DNA of 34,531 nt from Calditrichota bacterium (GTDB lineage: Bacteria; Zhuqueibacterota; Zhuqueibacteria; Residuimicrobiales; Krinioviventaceae): NCBI GenBank assembly GCA_003818595.1, contig RPQV01000004.1, positions 1 through 34,531 of the forward strand. Reading direction: 5' to 3'. Position 1 is the first letter of the stretch, and each line of letters opens with the position of its first letter. Below, in pieces: positions 8,608-17,860 of the stretch. The position numbers and the translations under genes were made by a program. The notes beneath the pieces are model-generated. The model saw only the letters and a list, made by a program, of their open reading frames with translations. It was not told the origin of the DNA and ran no database searches.

Positions 8608-10217
8608 TGCAGACTTTTCCCAAGTATCCGGAACCGCTGATTTCTATTTGTCCTTCCACGGAACAGGAATTAGGACGTATCGATTCGATGAAACAGAGCG
8701 ATATTGACCTTGCTTTAGCAAATGCCCGAAACAGTTTGGACGCATGGTCACGAACCGATATAAAAAAACGGCAAAAAATGATGAGCTCCCTGCTTCAGGC
8801 TGTTCTGGCCGAGAAAGAGTCTATCGCTGAGCTTATCGCCAGGGAACAGGGTAAGCCCGTCGTTGAAGCCATGATGTCTGAAGTTTTCGCAGCGTTGGGA
8901 ATTCTAAAAGATTTAGGTCGTAATGCGCGCCGCTATTTAAAACCCGTCAAAATGAATCATGAGCAATTGCTGTTTGCTCATAAAAAAGGGTATTATCGAT
9001 TTGAGCCTCATGGAGTGATAGTCGTCATATCTCCTTGGAATTATCCGTTCTCAGTGCCCTTCCCCGAGATTGCAGCAGCGTTGGTCAGCGGAAATACAGT
9101 TGTATTCAAGCCGGCGCCTGCTGCTGTGTTTATCGGCAAAAAAATAGACGAACTTTTCAAAGCAGCTGATTTTCCTGTTGGGGTTCTCAATACCATTTTT
9201 ATTCATGATATTGATGCCCCTTACCTGACCAGCCATAAAGCAGTTGATAAAATCATTTTCACGGGGAGCACTCCAGTAGGCAGCGCTGTCATGTGTTCCG
9301 CTTCCAAGCAGATCACTCCCATCGTTCTTGAATTGGGTGGTAAAGATCCTGCGATCATCTCAGCCGATGCCAACCTGGACCATGCAGCGCATGGCGTCGT
9401 CTGGGGTTCGTTATTCAATGCCGGACAAGTTTGCGCCTCGATTGAAAGAGTTTATGTTGAACGTTCCATTGCAGATCAATTTATAGCAAAGTGCCTTCAG
9501 GAGATCAAAACCCTGGTCGTCGGCGATCCTCTGGACCCCACAACTCAAGTTGGTCCGATGAGCACTCTGGCACAACTCGTAAAAGTGCAGGCTCAAATCG
9601 ATGATGCCGTCAAACGCGGCGCCAGGCTGTTATGCGGAGGCAGACGACTTGACCGTTGCGGTTATTATATGCCGCCAACTCTGCTATCCAATGTCGACCA
9701 TTCAATGAGCATTATGACTGAAGAAACCTTTGGTCCGGTCATCCCCATCATGACGGTCGATTCTCTTGACGATGCCATACATCTTGCCAATGATTCTATG
9801 TATGGACTTTCGGCATATCTCTGGACCACCAGCAAGAAAACCGCCGCCCGGTTTGCTGCCGAGTTAAAAGTCGGAACCGTAATGATCAATGACGGCACGT
9901 CCAGCTGGGGTGAACCCAATGCGCCTTGGGGCGGGACCAAAAAGAGCGGAATCGGGCGTACAAGATCGCGATTTGGCCTTCAGGAATTGGTTCAGGTTAA
10001 ATTTGTCAGTCTGGATTGGAGTCGTAAAAAGCGCAATTTATGGTGGTATCCATATGATCTGGCGTTAGTAAAATTCGCCTACCACGCCGCTGAAGCCCTG
10101 TATTCGACAAAAACTCTAACTAAAATGCTTCATCTGTTGCGAGTCTTGCGCAGCAAAAGATTTCTCAAATCAGTCAATATGGCCGTCATAATCAGAAACC
10201 TCAACAAGCTTTTTTGA
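8607..10217 (+). CDS. NAD(P)-dependent aldehyde dehydrogenase with C-terminal extension
   Basis: PWNYPFSVPFPEIAAALVSGNTVVFKPA, FTGSTPVG, VLELGGKDPAIISADANLDHAAHGVVWGSLFNAGQVCASIERVYV (catalytic Glu and Cys), EETFGPVIPI. Start overlaps the stop of the upstream gene. Confidence 0.94.
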   Translation: MQTFPKYPEPLISICPSTEQELGRIDSMKQSDIDLALANARNSLDAWSRTDIKKRQKMMSSLLQAVLAEKESIAELIAREQGKPVVEAMMSEVFAALGILKDLGRNARRYLKPVKMNHEQLLFAHKKGYYRFEPHGVIVVISPWNYPFSVPFPEIAAALVSGNTVVFKPAPAAVFIGKKIDELFKAADFPVGVLNTIFIHDIDAPYLTSHKAVDKIIFTGSTPVGSAVMCSASKQITPIVLELGGKDPAIISADANLDHAAHGVVWGSLFNAGQVCASIERVYVERSIADQFIAKCLQEIKTLVVGDPLDPTTQVGPMSTLAQLVKVQAQIDDAVKRGARLLCGGRRLDRCGYYMPPTLLSNVDHSMSIMTEETFGPVIPIMTVDSLDDAIHLANDSMYGLSAYLWTTSKKTAARFAAELKVGTVMINDGTSSWGEPNAPWGGTKKSGIGRTRSRFGLQELVQVKFVSLDWSRKKRNLWWYPYDLALVKFAYHAAEALYSTKTLTKMLHLLRVLRSKRFLKSVNMAVIIRNLNKLF

Positions 10218-11032
10218 TGCAGATATCAGTCATCATCCCAACGTTTAACCGCATTGACCTGGTCTGTGAAGCGATTAAATCTGTTCTCAATCAGAAATAT
10301 CCCGTCGATGATATTTTGGTCATTGATGACGGTTCAACCGACGGAACAGTCGACAGGCTTGTTCATTTCAGCTCTGCGATCCGCGTATTCACCCAAAAAA
10401 ATCTAGGCGTCTCGAAAGCCAGAAACAGGGGAATTTCCCTGGCAAAGCATGATTGGTTGGCATTTTTAGATTCTGATGATCTGTGGAAACCCGCAAAGTT
10501 GACCCGACAAAAACAGGCATTGCTCGAAAACCCTGACATGCGCTTTTGCTATACCAATGAAGAGTGGCGAAAAAACGGCTTGTGGATGAATCAAAAAAAA
10601 AGGCACCAAAAACGTTCAGGCTGGATTTATGAGGAGTGTCTCCCGCTCTGCATCATCAGCCCCTCATCAGCATTAATTCATCGAAGCGTATTCGATCAAG
10701 TTGGTGTTTTTAATCCCAACTTGCCCGCCTGCGAAGATTATGAGTTATGGCTGAGAATCTGTTCGCGCATGCCTGTGCTCTATCTTGACGAAAAACTGAT
10801 CATCAAGCGTGCAGGAGATTGGGATCAACTGTCACAGCAGCACAGCCTGGATAAATTTCGTATCATTTCACTCAGAGAAAGATTGTTATCGGGCGAGCTG
10901 TCGCTGATTCAGCAGGAAGCAACGGCTGCTATGTTCCGCCATAAAATTCAGATATACAAGTTAGGCTGTATTAAACATCGACGAGAGGATGAACTGCAGT
11001 GGCTGCAAAGCATTATGGACGGCATCAGCTGA
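10214..11032 (+). CDS. family 2 glycosyltransferase
   Basis: ISVIIPTFNRIDLVCEAIKSVLNQKYPVDDILVIDDGSTDGT, VSKARNRGISLAKHDWLAFLDSDDLW. Overlaps the upstream ALDH by 4 nt. Confidence 0.93.
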   Translation: MMQISVIIPTFNRIDLVCEAIKSVLNQKYPVDDILVIDDGSTDGTVDRLVHFSSAIRVFTQKNLGVSKARNRGISLAKHDWLAFLDSDDLWKPAKLTRQKQALLENPDMRFCYTNEEWRKNGLWMNQKKRHQKRSGWIYEECLPLCIISPSSALIHRSVFDQVGVFNPNLPACEDYELWLRICSRMPVLYLDEKLIIKRAGDWDQLSQQHSLDKFRIISLRERLLSGELSLIQQEATAAMFRHKIQIYKLGCIKHRREDELQWLQSIMDGIS

Positions 11033-11130
11033 AGTATCATGACCGCAGTTGATGGATGATTTCATTTTGATACGAATATTGATTAGGTCGTTTCGGCAGG
11101 ACAGCATAAAGTACACAGGAGGTGTCAATC

Positions 11131-12039
11131 ATGAGAATAGGCTTTATTGGCTTGGGCATCATGGGCAAGCCAATGTGTTTGAATCTGTTGAAGGCAGGTT
11201 TTTCAGTGACCGTATGGAACAGAACAAAATCTAAAACAAACGACCTCGTCAAAAACGGCGCCTCCCTCGCCATTTCTCCTCGTCAAGTTGCTGAAAAAAG
11301 CGAAATCATCATCACGATCGTCAAAGACAGCGCCGATGTCGAAGAGGTAATTCTCGGTCGTGACGGGGTGTTTGAAGGCGGCAAAGCGGGTGATATCGTC
11401 ATCGATATGAGTACGATCTCTCCTTTTATAACCCAACGGATCGCAGCGAAACTGCTGGAAAAGGGGATAGAAATGTTGGACGCACCGGTGAGCGGAGGAG
11501 ACAGCGGAGCGATTGCCGGAACACTTTCGATCATGGTTGGCGGCAAAGCCGAAACATTGGCCCGTTGCCTATCGGTGTTCAATGTTCTGGGTAAAACCAT
11601 CACTCACGTTGGATCGATTGGCATGGGACAGTCAGTAAAACTCTGCAATCAAATATTGGTTTCAGTAACCAATATGGCGGTTTGTGAAGCGGTGACCTTC
11701 TGCCAGGCTTCAGGCATCGATCCGCAAATAATGATTCAAGCGACGCAAAATGGAGCGGCCGGTTCATGGCAGTTGATCAATTTGGGACCAAAAATGGTTC
11801 GCCGTGATTTTTATCCAGGATTCATGATTGATCTGCAGCAAAAAGATCTGCGACTGGCGACCGAATCAGCTCAAGCCCTGAATCTTAAACTGCCTGCCTT
11901 GTCGCTTGTCAAGGAGCTGTTTGCCAATTGCGTGGAAAATGGTGAAGGGAAAGAGGGCTCTCAGGCGCTTATAAAAGCTCTTGAAAGAATCAATGGTTCA
12001 TCGACATTATCATCAAAGAAATTTTCCTTGACTTTTTAG
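11131..12039 (+). CDS. NAD(P)-dependent beta-hydroxyacid dehydrogenase (3-hydroxyisobutyrate dehydrogenase / tartronate semialdehyde reductase family)
   Basis: RIGFIGLGIMGKPMCLNLLKAGFSVTVWNRT, MLDAPVSGGDSGAIAGTLSIMVGG, GSIGMGQSVKLCNQ. AGGAGG upstream of ATG 11131. Confidence 0.92.
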   Translation: MRIGFIGLGIMGKPMCLNLLKAGFSVTVWNRTKSKTNDLVKNGASLAISPRQVAEKSEIIITIVKDSADVEEVILGRDGVFEGGKAGDIVIDMSTISPFITQRIAAKLLEKGIEMLDAPVSGGDSGAIAGTLSIMVGGKAETLARCLSVFNVLGKTITHVGSIGMGQSVKLCNQILVSVTNMAVCEAVTFCQASGIDPQIMIQATQNGAAGSWQLINLGPKMVRRDFYPGFMIDLQQKDLRLATESAQALNLKLPALSLVKELFANCVENGEGKEGSQALIKALERINGSSTLSSKKFSLTF

Positions 12040-12104
12040 CATAAATATTTTAAGCTAACGGCAGAGAATGAACAATACCATTATAAATTCATAGGGAGAA
12101 GGCT

Positions 12105-13862
12105 ATGCGTATTAAATCACTATTCATTTTTGTCATCCTTGCATCACTATTTACGTTTTGCAGCAAAAAGGATGACACTGTTATCACTCCAACTCCTACC
12201 AATGGCAATGGCGACACCGAAGCAACGGCTTTCACGTTAAAGCTGCACAAGATTCATCCTCAATTGCCGAACTCAGTAGTCTCATTGCTGCAGGTAACTG
12301 ATTTGGACAACAAAGGGGTCAATTTTCTCTTGGCTGACCGTTTTTTAATTTTTGAAAACAATGTCAAAGTTGATCCGGTCAAAGCGAATGTATTTTTGAT
12401 GAAAAAGAACGACCTCAACTACACCGCAAAAACAAAGCTCATGATTGATATTAATGCCGGGACGAATTTGGCGGTGCTCAAAAAAGGCGCTATCGAGTTT
12501 ATCAAGAAAATTGATTTCCAACAAGAAATCGCCCTTTATACCTTGGCGGACACCTATGCAAAAATAGTTGATTTTACTCGCGACACGGATGTCTTGATTG
12601 CCGCTGTTGAAGCTCTGCAGGAAGGTAATGCGGGCATGGATCTCTATGGCTCCATCATCAAAGCAAATGGAGAGGAGAAAGAAGAGTACACAGTCGATAA
12701 TATCCAACAGAATTCCGTCGTCATTTTCACTGACAGCAACGATGATAAAGGCTCTCACCCCATTGAATTTGTCCATGCAGCCAACATGAGTCGTCAAATT
12801 TATGTCATCGGATTAGGTAGTTCTCTAAATGCAAGCGCACTCGGCCAAATCGGCACAAAATCCTTTTATCAGGCAACCGATGAAGCGACACTCATTCAAT
12901 ATGCTGACAAGGTTCAGACCAACCTGCTCAAGTATGCCAATAGCTTTTATTGGCTCAGTTATTTCAGTGCGGAACGCGGCGGCGCTTCTGAAGAAATCAA
13001 AATTTCCATTGCCGGCAATACGTATTCAGGCGCCGGATCAGAGGTCTTCACGACATTTGAGAGCACATCTTTTGTAGATGTGGAAAATGGTCTTTATGTG
13101 AATTGGTCCTACTCCAATCCGACGGGCGTCGATCTGGTGATGGTGATGCTGAACAAGAGCCGTACCATTCAGGTGATGTCCATGGGAGGGGCAAAAATAC
13201 CTGTCTTCAACTATAGTGTCTCTGATCCCGCTGTCGCGACTGTCGCCGGTGGCGCCGGAGGAAGGTTATCCATTTATGCCAAAGGCAGCGATGGACAAGA
13301 ATGCAAATTGATCATCAAAGATACTGCCAACGGATTGACGAAAGAGATAACCATCCGCGTCGTCAGTTTTCAGATGGGCGTCGTCCTTTACGAGTGGTGG
13401 GAAAATATCAGCGGAACTGCGATTGGTGATCTGACGAAAAATCCTCGTTATCCTGATAATCCGACAGGAACCAAAGAATTGACAAAATGGGAAATCGACG
13501 TCGATAAAATGGATAATTATGGAACGCGAATGCGAGGATTCCTGCATCCGCCGAGCACGGGAAAATACACTTTTTGGATTTCCAGTGATGACTTGTCGGA
13601 ATTATGGTTGAGTACGGATGATAAGCCTGAGAATAAAGTGCAGATTTGCAAAGTTGCCTCGTGGACGGGTTCTCGCGAATGGACTAAAGAGACCAACCAA
13701 CAGTCAAAAGCCATCACCCTGGAAGCAGGGAAACACTATTACATGGAAACGCTTCACAAGGAAGGCACGGGTGGTGACAACTTGGCCGTTGCCTGGCAGG
13801 GTGAAGGCGGCAAACGAGAAGTAATTGGTGGAGACTATTTGTCGCTCTGGATTGGAAATTGA
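12105..13862 (+). CDS. lipoprotein with VWA-like domain, Ig-like region and C-terminal PA14 domain
   Basis: Signal MRIKSLFIFVILASLFTFC (Cys after hydrophobic stretch); VWA-like region TKLMIDINAGTNLAVLKKGAIEFI...VVIFTDSNDD; PA14-like YEWWENISGTAIGDL...YGTRMRGFLHPPSTGKYTFWISSDDLSELWLSTD...ITLEAGKHYYMETLHKEGTGGDNLAVAWQ. GGGAGAAGG SD. Confidence 0.82.
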   Translation: MRIKSLFIFVILASLFTFCSKKDDTVITPTPTNGNGDTEATAFTLKLHKIHPQLPNSVVSLLQVTDLDNKGVNFLLADRFLIFENNVKVDPVKANVFLMKKNDLNYTAKTKLMIDINAGTNLAVLKKGAIEFIKKIDFQQEIALYTLADTYAKIVDFTRDTDVLIAAVEALQEGNAGMDLYGSIIKANGEEKEEYTVDNIQQNSVVIFTDSNDDKGSHPIEFVHAANMSRQIYVIGLGSSLNASALGQIGTKSFYQATDEATLIQYADKVQTNLLKYANSFYWLSYFSAERGGASEEIKISIAGNTYSGAGSEVFTTFESTSFVDVENGLYVNWSYSNPTGVDLVMVMLNKSRTIQVMSMGGAKIPVFNYSVSDPAVATVAGGAGGRLSIYAKGSDGQECKLIIKDTANGLTKEITIRVVSFQMGVVLYEWWENISGTAIGDLTKNPRYPDNPTGTKELTKWEIDVDKMDNYGTRMRGFLHPPSTGKYTFWISSDDLSELWLSTDDKPENKVQICKVASWTGSREWTKETNQQSKAITLEAGKHYYMETLHKEGTGGDNLAVAWQGEGGKREVIGGDYLSLWIGN

Positions 13863-13886
13863 TTAAAGACTGATCAAGGTTCTATC

Positions 13887-13931
13887 AAAAATAAAGCCCG
13901 AATGATTTTTCATCTCGGGCTTTATTTTTTT
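13887..13931. terminator. rho-independent terminator, likely bidirectional between convergent genes
   Basis: AAATAAAGCCCGA atgatttttcatc TCGGGCTTTATTT then a T-run; A-run on the 5' side gives a U-tract on the other strand. Lies between the + lipoprotein gene and - pepD. Confidence 0.92.
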
Positions 13932-14017
13932 GTTGGGGAGAGGAGTTCAATGATCATATCAAGATCATGACTCAAACCCTTGAAATTCCGCTAAAACTTA
14001 AAGCTGAATTAAATACT

Positions 14018-15469
14018 CTATGCATAACTTGCCAGCATTTTCAGGACATGCAGATAAAAAACATTTACCGAACCAATATGCACCCGTTCATCCGGTGAAT
14101 GGGGATGCTGCAGCGTGGGGCCAATTGAGATCATATCCATTCCGGGGAATTTTTCACCGATGAGACCGCATTCAAGGCCTGCATGAATAGCTTCATACTT
14201 TGCCGGTTGGCCGGTCGTCTGTTGGTAAGTGTCCAATGCAACTTTCAATACTCGCGAATCAACATTCGGCATCCATCCCGGGTATCCATTAGGTTGAACA
14301 GCCTCAGCTCCTGCCAATTCCGCAATCGCCAACAACTTGTCAGTCGTCGCTGCAAGCGCCTGCATATTGGAACTCCGGCTGCTGCAGAGAATATGAATGC
14401 TCTGCTCCTCGCTGTGTATGGCGGCAACGTTATTAGACGTTTCAACCATATTCGGCATCGTACGACTCATGGCCAGAGTTCCATGAGGTAACGCAAACAG
14501 CAATGAAAATAGAGTCTTGGCCGATTTGACAGTCATTACCAATGGCGGCAGGGTACGGCTTTCTTCGACTGCCAGCTTGATGTCCGGTTCAACGGGAGAA
14601 AATTCCCGACGCATTTCGGCGATTTTTTCTGACAACCACTTTTTCACCTTATTCAGCTCAACAGCAGGAATCGTCAGGTGAGCAAATGCTTCTCGTGGGA
14701 TGGCGTTATGTTTATCACCGCCGTCCATCCCCGCCAGTTCAAAGGGTGTCTGAGCATATAACTGATACAATAATCTGTTCAATATTTTAACAGCGTTCCC
14801 TCGACCTTTGTGTATGTCGATGCCGGAATGCCCGCCTCGTAGTCCCGAAAGATGAATTTTGAGGAAAAGATCATGACGAGGTTTTACTCTTTCAACAGAC
14901 AGGATCATATTCGTATCCCGACCACCGGCGCATCCGATTGAAAAGATGCCGAGATCTTCACTATCGAGATTGATGAGAGTCCGTCCATGAATATGATCAG
15001 GCGACAATGTTTTTGCGCCGTTCAAGCCTCGTTCCTCGTCGACCGTGAATACCCCCTCCAATGGACCATGAACCAGGGACTCGTCTTCAAATATGGCGAG
15101 AATAGCTGCAACCCCAATTCCGTTATCAGCGCCGAGGGTGGTGCCATTGGCGGTCAACCAGTCATCCTCCTTTATCAGCTCAATAGCATCATGATTGAAA
15201 TCAAACGCTTTATCTGTATTTTTTTCGCACACCATATCGAGGTGGCTTTGGAGAACGATGGTCTCGGATTTTTCACGACCGCGACTTGCAGGTTTATATA
15301 TAACCACATTACCCGTTGCATCCACATGATGCTTTAGTCCCAATCTTTGAGCAAAAGAAACACAATAAGCCGCTGCTGCTGTTTCATTTCCTGATGCTCT
15401 GGGGATTTTGGATAAAGCTTCAAAATGACGCCACAGCAGTTTTGGCTCTAAATCTTTCAAAACAGACAT
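14018..15469 (-). CDS. pepD: aminoacyl-histidine dipeptidase (M20 family, PepD)
   Basis: LWRHFEALSKIPRASGNETAAAAYC, VLQSHLDMVCEKN, GTTLGADNGIGVAAILAI, VDEERGLNGAKTL, GLRGGHSGIDIHKGRGNAVKIL, HAGLECGLIGEKFPGMDMISIGPTLQHPHSPDERVHI. Confidence 0.95.
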   Translation of the reverse strand: MSVLKDLEPKLLWRHFEALSKIPRASGNETAAAAYCVSFAQRLGLKHHVDATGNVVIYKPASRGREKSETIVLQSHLDMVCEKNTDKAFDFNHDAIELIKEDDWLTANGTTLGADNGIGVAAILAIFEDESLVHGPLEGVFTVDEERGLNGAKTLSPDHIHGRTLINLDSEDLGIFSIGCAGGRDTNMILSVERVKPRHDLFLKIHLSGLRGGHSGIDIHKGRGNAVKILNRLLYQLYAQTPFELAGMDGGDKHNAIPREAFAHLTIPAVELNKVKKWLSEKIAEMRREFSPVEPDIKLAVEESRTLPPLVMTVKSAKTLFSLLFALPHGTLAMSRTMPNMVETSNNVAAIHSEEQSIHILCSSRSSNMQALAATTDKLLAIAELAGAEAVQPNGYPGWMPNVDSRVLKVALDTYQQTTGQPAKYEAIHAGLECGLIGEKFPGMDMISIGPTLQHPHSPDERVHIGSVNVFYLHVLKMLASYA

Positions 15470-15781
15470 GGATACCTCCTTGAAGAATTATTCATTCACG
15501 ACAAAATGATTCCTATTTATCTTCCGGATCATCCGGATTGATGACAAAGAAACAAGATATACGATTTGTTTATTCAACCAACTGTAGCTTTTTAATATAC
15601 AAAGATGCAAAATGAATTACAAGCGGCATTCATAAGGAGAGAAAAAGCACGGATATGATTAAAATTTATTTTGATTATATCCCAAAGGCAGTAACGGAGG
15701 AGACTCACCATGAATGATAAGCAGATGAGTTTTTACAGCAGTTGAAGAGGATTTTTTGAAGAAATATTCCATACAAACTTT

Positions 15782-16576
15782 TTAATTTTCTTCTAAAGAA
15801 ATGTTGCCGTTGATGGTTTCAAGCTTGAGCGTGGGGCCGCCGCGATTAATTCTACCATAAATATTTTTTGGTCCCCATTCACCGCGAAATTCCAAAGGAA
15901 AATCAGTTTGTATAACTCCGTTAATGGTCGAAATATCGACATTCACATCAATCTCTGTCGGCATGTCCATGCGAATATTTCCATTGGTGGTGTGAAAATG
16001 CATGTCGTTTTCAGGTTCATCATTGTCTAATTCGATTTTGATGTCTCCATTTGTCGTTTCAGCATTTATCTCGCCATGGATATCTTCAGCGTTTATCTTG
16101 CCATTCATCGTTGTTAAAAACGCAGAACCGTTGAGACCAATGGCTTCGACGGTTCCGTTCACCGCAGATGCACTCACATCCATTCCTTCAGGCACCTGGA
16201 TTTCGATATTGACCGTCAGCGTCGATCTCTCTGAACTGAACATCCAATCGAAGAAACTGTCCCCTCTTCTGCCGGGCTGGTCCACTCTGATAAACAACTG
16301 TGAACCTTTCTGCTTTACCATAATCTTGACATTATCAGCAAGCTCTCGCGCCGCCTGTTTACTCATCGAACGGACTTCAATTTCAGCGTCTACATAGACC
16401 TCATCATCATCACTTTCCTCGATGTAAATCGAGCCATTAGCGACCTCAATATTTACCTTATCCCCGCCAAAATCATAGCTCTCGGAAAATTCCCGTGTGA
16501 TCGTACCGCAAAGACCAACTGAATTAATTAACAAACCCGAAAAACAGGCGAGTTCTATCAGATTCAATTTTTTCAT
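15782..16576 (-). CDS. DUF4097-family (adhesin-like beta-repeat) exported protein
   Basis: N-terminal hydrophobic signal; repeating (T/I/V)NGxI units: ANGSIYI, VNGTVEA, MNGKINA, TNGDIKI, TNGNIRM, INGVIQT, INGNISL. Confidence 0.8.
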   Translation of the reverse strand: MKKLNLIELACFSGLLINSVGLCGTITREFSESYDFGGDKVNIEVANGSIYIEESDDDEVYVDAEIEVRSMSKQAARELADNVKIMVKQKGSQLFIRVDQPGRRGDSFFDWMFSSERSTLTVNIEIQVPEGMDVSASAVNGTVEAIGLNGSAFLTTMNGKINAEDIHGEINAETTNGDIKIELDNDEPENDMHFHTTNGNIRMDMPTEIDVNVDISTINGVIQTDFPLEFRGEWGPKNIYGRINRGGPTLKLETINGNISLEEN

Positions 16577-16733
16577 TTCTCATTTCTCCTGATGACCGCA
16601 TTCAATTGGCAAACTTTATTACGTGATAATTTCATGCAAGTTTCATATTATGCTTCAATTTGTGCCGAAGATCATTAGAATTGATCCCTGGACATGAATA
16701 GAGGTTCATGGAATTTATTCAGCGACTTAACTG

Positions 16734-16762
16734 TTGACATAAATTCTATTAATTACTACATT
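16734..16762 (+). promoter_or_regulatory. candidate sigma70 promoter upstream of polyprenyl synthetase
   Basis: TTGACA (16734-16739), 17-nt spacer, TACATT (16757-16762). Confidence 0.55.
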
Positions 16763-16819
16763 ATAAAAATCAGTAGCTTAATCGTTGTACAAATACAATA
16801 GTCGTCCGAAGGCATTTTT

Positions 16820-17794
16820 GTGGATATCGTAGAGATTGCAGCGCCGGTAAAAGAGTACTTTAACAATTTCGAATTTGAATTTGAGCGAAAGTTCAAGTCA
16901 AACATTCCTCTTGCTGACCAAGTCATACAATATATTGCAGAGAAAAAAGGGAAACGTCTTCGGCCATTGCTCGTTTTTTTAAGCGCCGCCCTGCACGGGA
17001 AGCTGACATCAAAGACCATGAGTGCAGGAATTGTCGTCGAAATGTTTCACACTGCCACCTTGGTACATGACGATGTCGTCGATGAATCCAATTTACGACG
17101 TGGGGCGCGAACCGTCAATGATATTTGGGACAACAAAATCTCCATCCTCATCGGTGATTTACTCTTCTCAAAAACTTTATCGAGTATTGTTGATCTGCAG
17201 GACAGCCATGCTGTTGCTATATTATCCTCTGCGGCCGAACAGATAACGGAAGGTGAACTGCTGCAAATAGCATTCACAGGTGCTCCGACTCTGAAGGAAA
17301 TTGATTATTTTGATTTGATCTCAAAAAAAACGGCAGCCTTGTTCGCGGCATCCTGCCAGTTAGGCGCTCTAACTGTTGGAACCAACGGGGAGGCGCTGCA
17401 GTATATGGAAAAATTCGGCGGAAACTATGGAATCGCCTTTCAAATAATGGATGATCTGCTCGACTACCAGGGCGACAGTAAAAATCTGGGAAAACCAACT
17501 GGCAATGACTTGCGTGCCGGCAAAGTTACCCTCCCCCTGATCAGGGCACTTGAAACAGCCGAAGAAGACCAACGCCGACCAATCCTGCAGCTATTGCAGG
17601 ACGGCGTACAATCAGACGAGCAAATCAAACAGATCATTGGTTTTGCCATCGATCGAGGTGGAATCGAATACGCCAAAACGCTCATTCACCATCATACTCA
17701 ATTGGCACTGGGCGCCTTGGCTCACTATCCGGACTCTACTGTGAAAAAAAGTTTATTTGAACTGGTTAAGCACTCGGTTCACAGGGATAAATAA
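16820..17794 (+). CDS. polyprenyl (all-trans) diphosphate synthase
   Basis: GKRLRPLLVFLSA, first Asp-rich motif LVHDDVVDESNLRRGARTVND, second motif FQIMDDLLDYQGD, GKPTGNDLRAGKVTLPLI. GTG start. Confidence 0.94.
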   Translation: MDIVEIAAPVKEYFNNFEFEFERKFKSNIPLADQVIQYIAEKKGKRLRPLLVFLSAALHGKLTSKTMSAGIVVEMFHTATLVHDDVVDESNLRRGARTVNDIWDNKISILIGDLLFSKTLSSIVDLQDSHAVAILSSAAEQITEGELLQIAFTGAPTLKEIDYFDLISKKTAALFAASCQLGALTVGTNGEALQYMEKFGGNYGIAFQIMDDLLDYQGDSKNLGKPTGNDLRAGKVTLPLIRALETAEEDQRRPILQLLQDGVQSDEQIKQIIGFAIDRGGIEYAKTLIHHHTQLALGALAHYPDSTVKKSLFELVKHSVHRDK

Positions 17795-17860
17795 TCAACC
17801 CCTTTCAGGCCGCACACTGTACCCACAACAATGATGCATCAACATTCTAGAGGAGTAAAT

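Noticed and set aside
12345-12797. 150-aa minus-strand ORF
   Set aside because: Antisense to the VWA/PA14 lipoprotein; no family signal.
15523-15537. Inverted repeat TCCGG-atcat-CCGGA upstream of pepD
   Set aside because: Only 5-bp arms with no U-tract or conserved context; could be chance.
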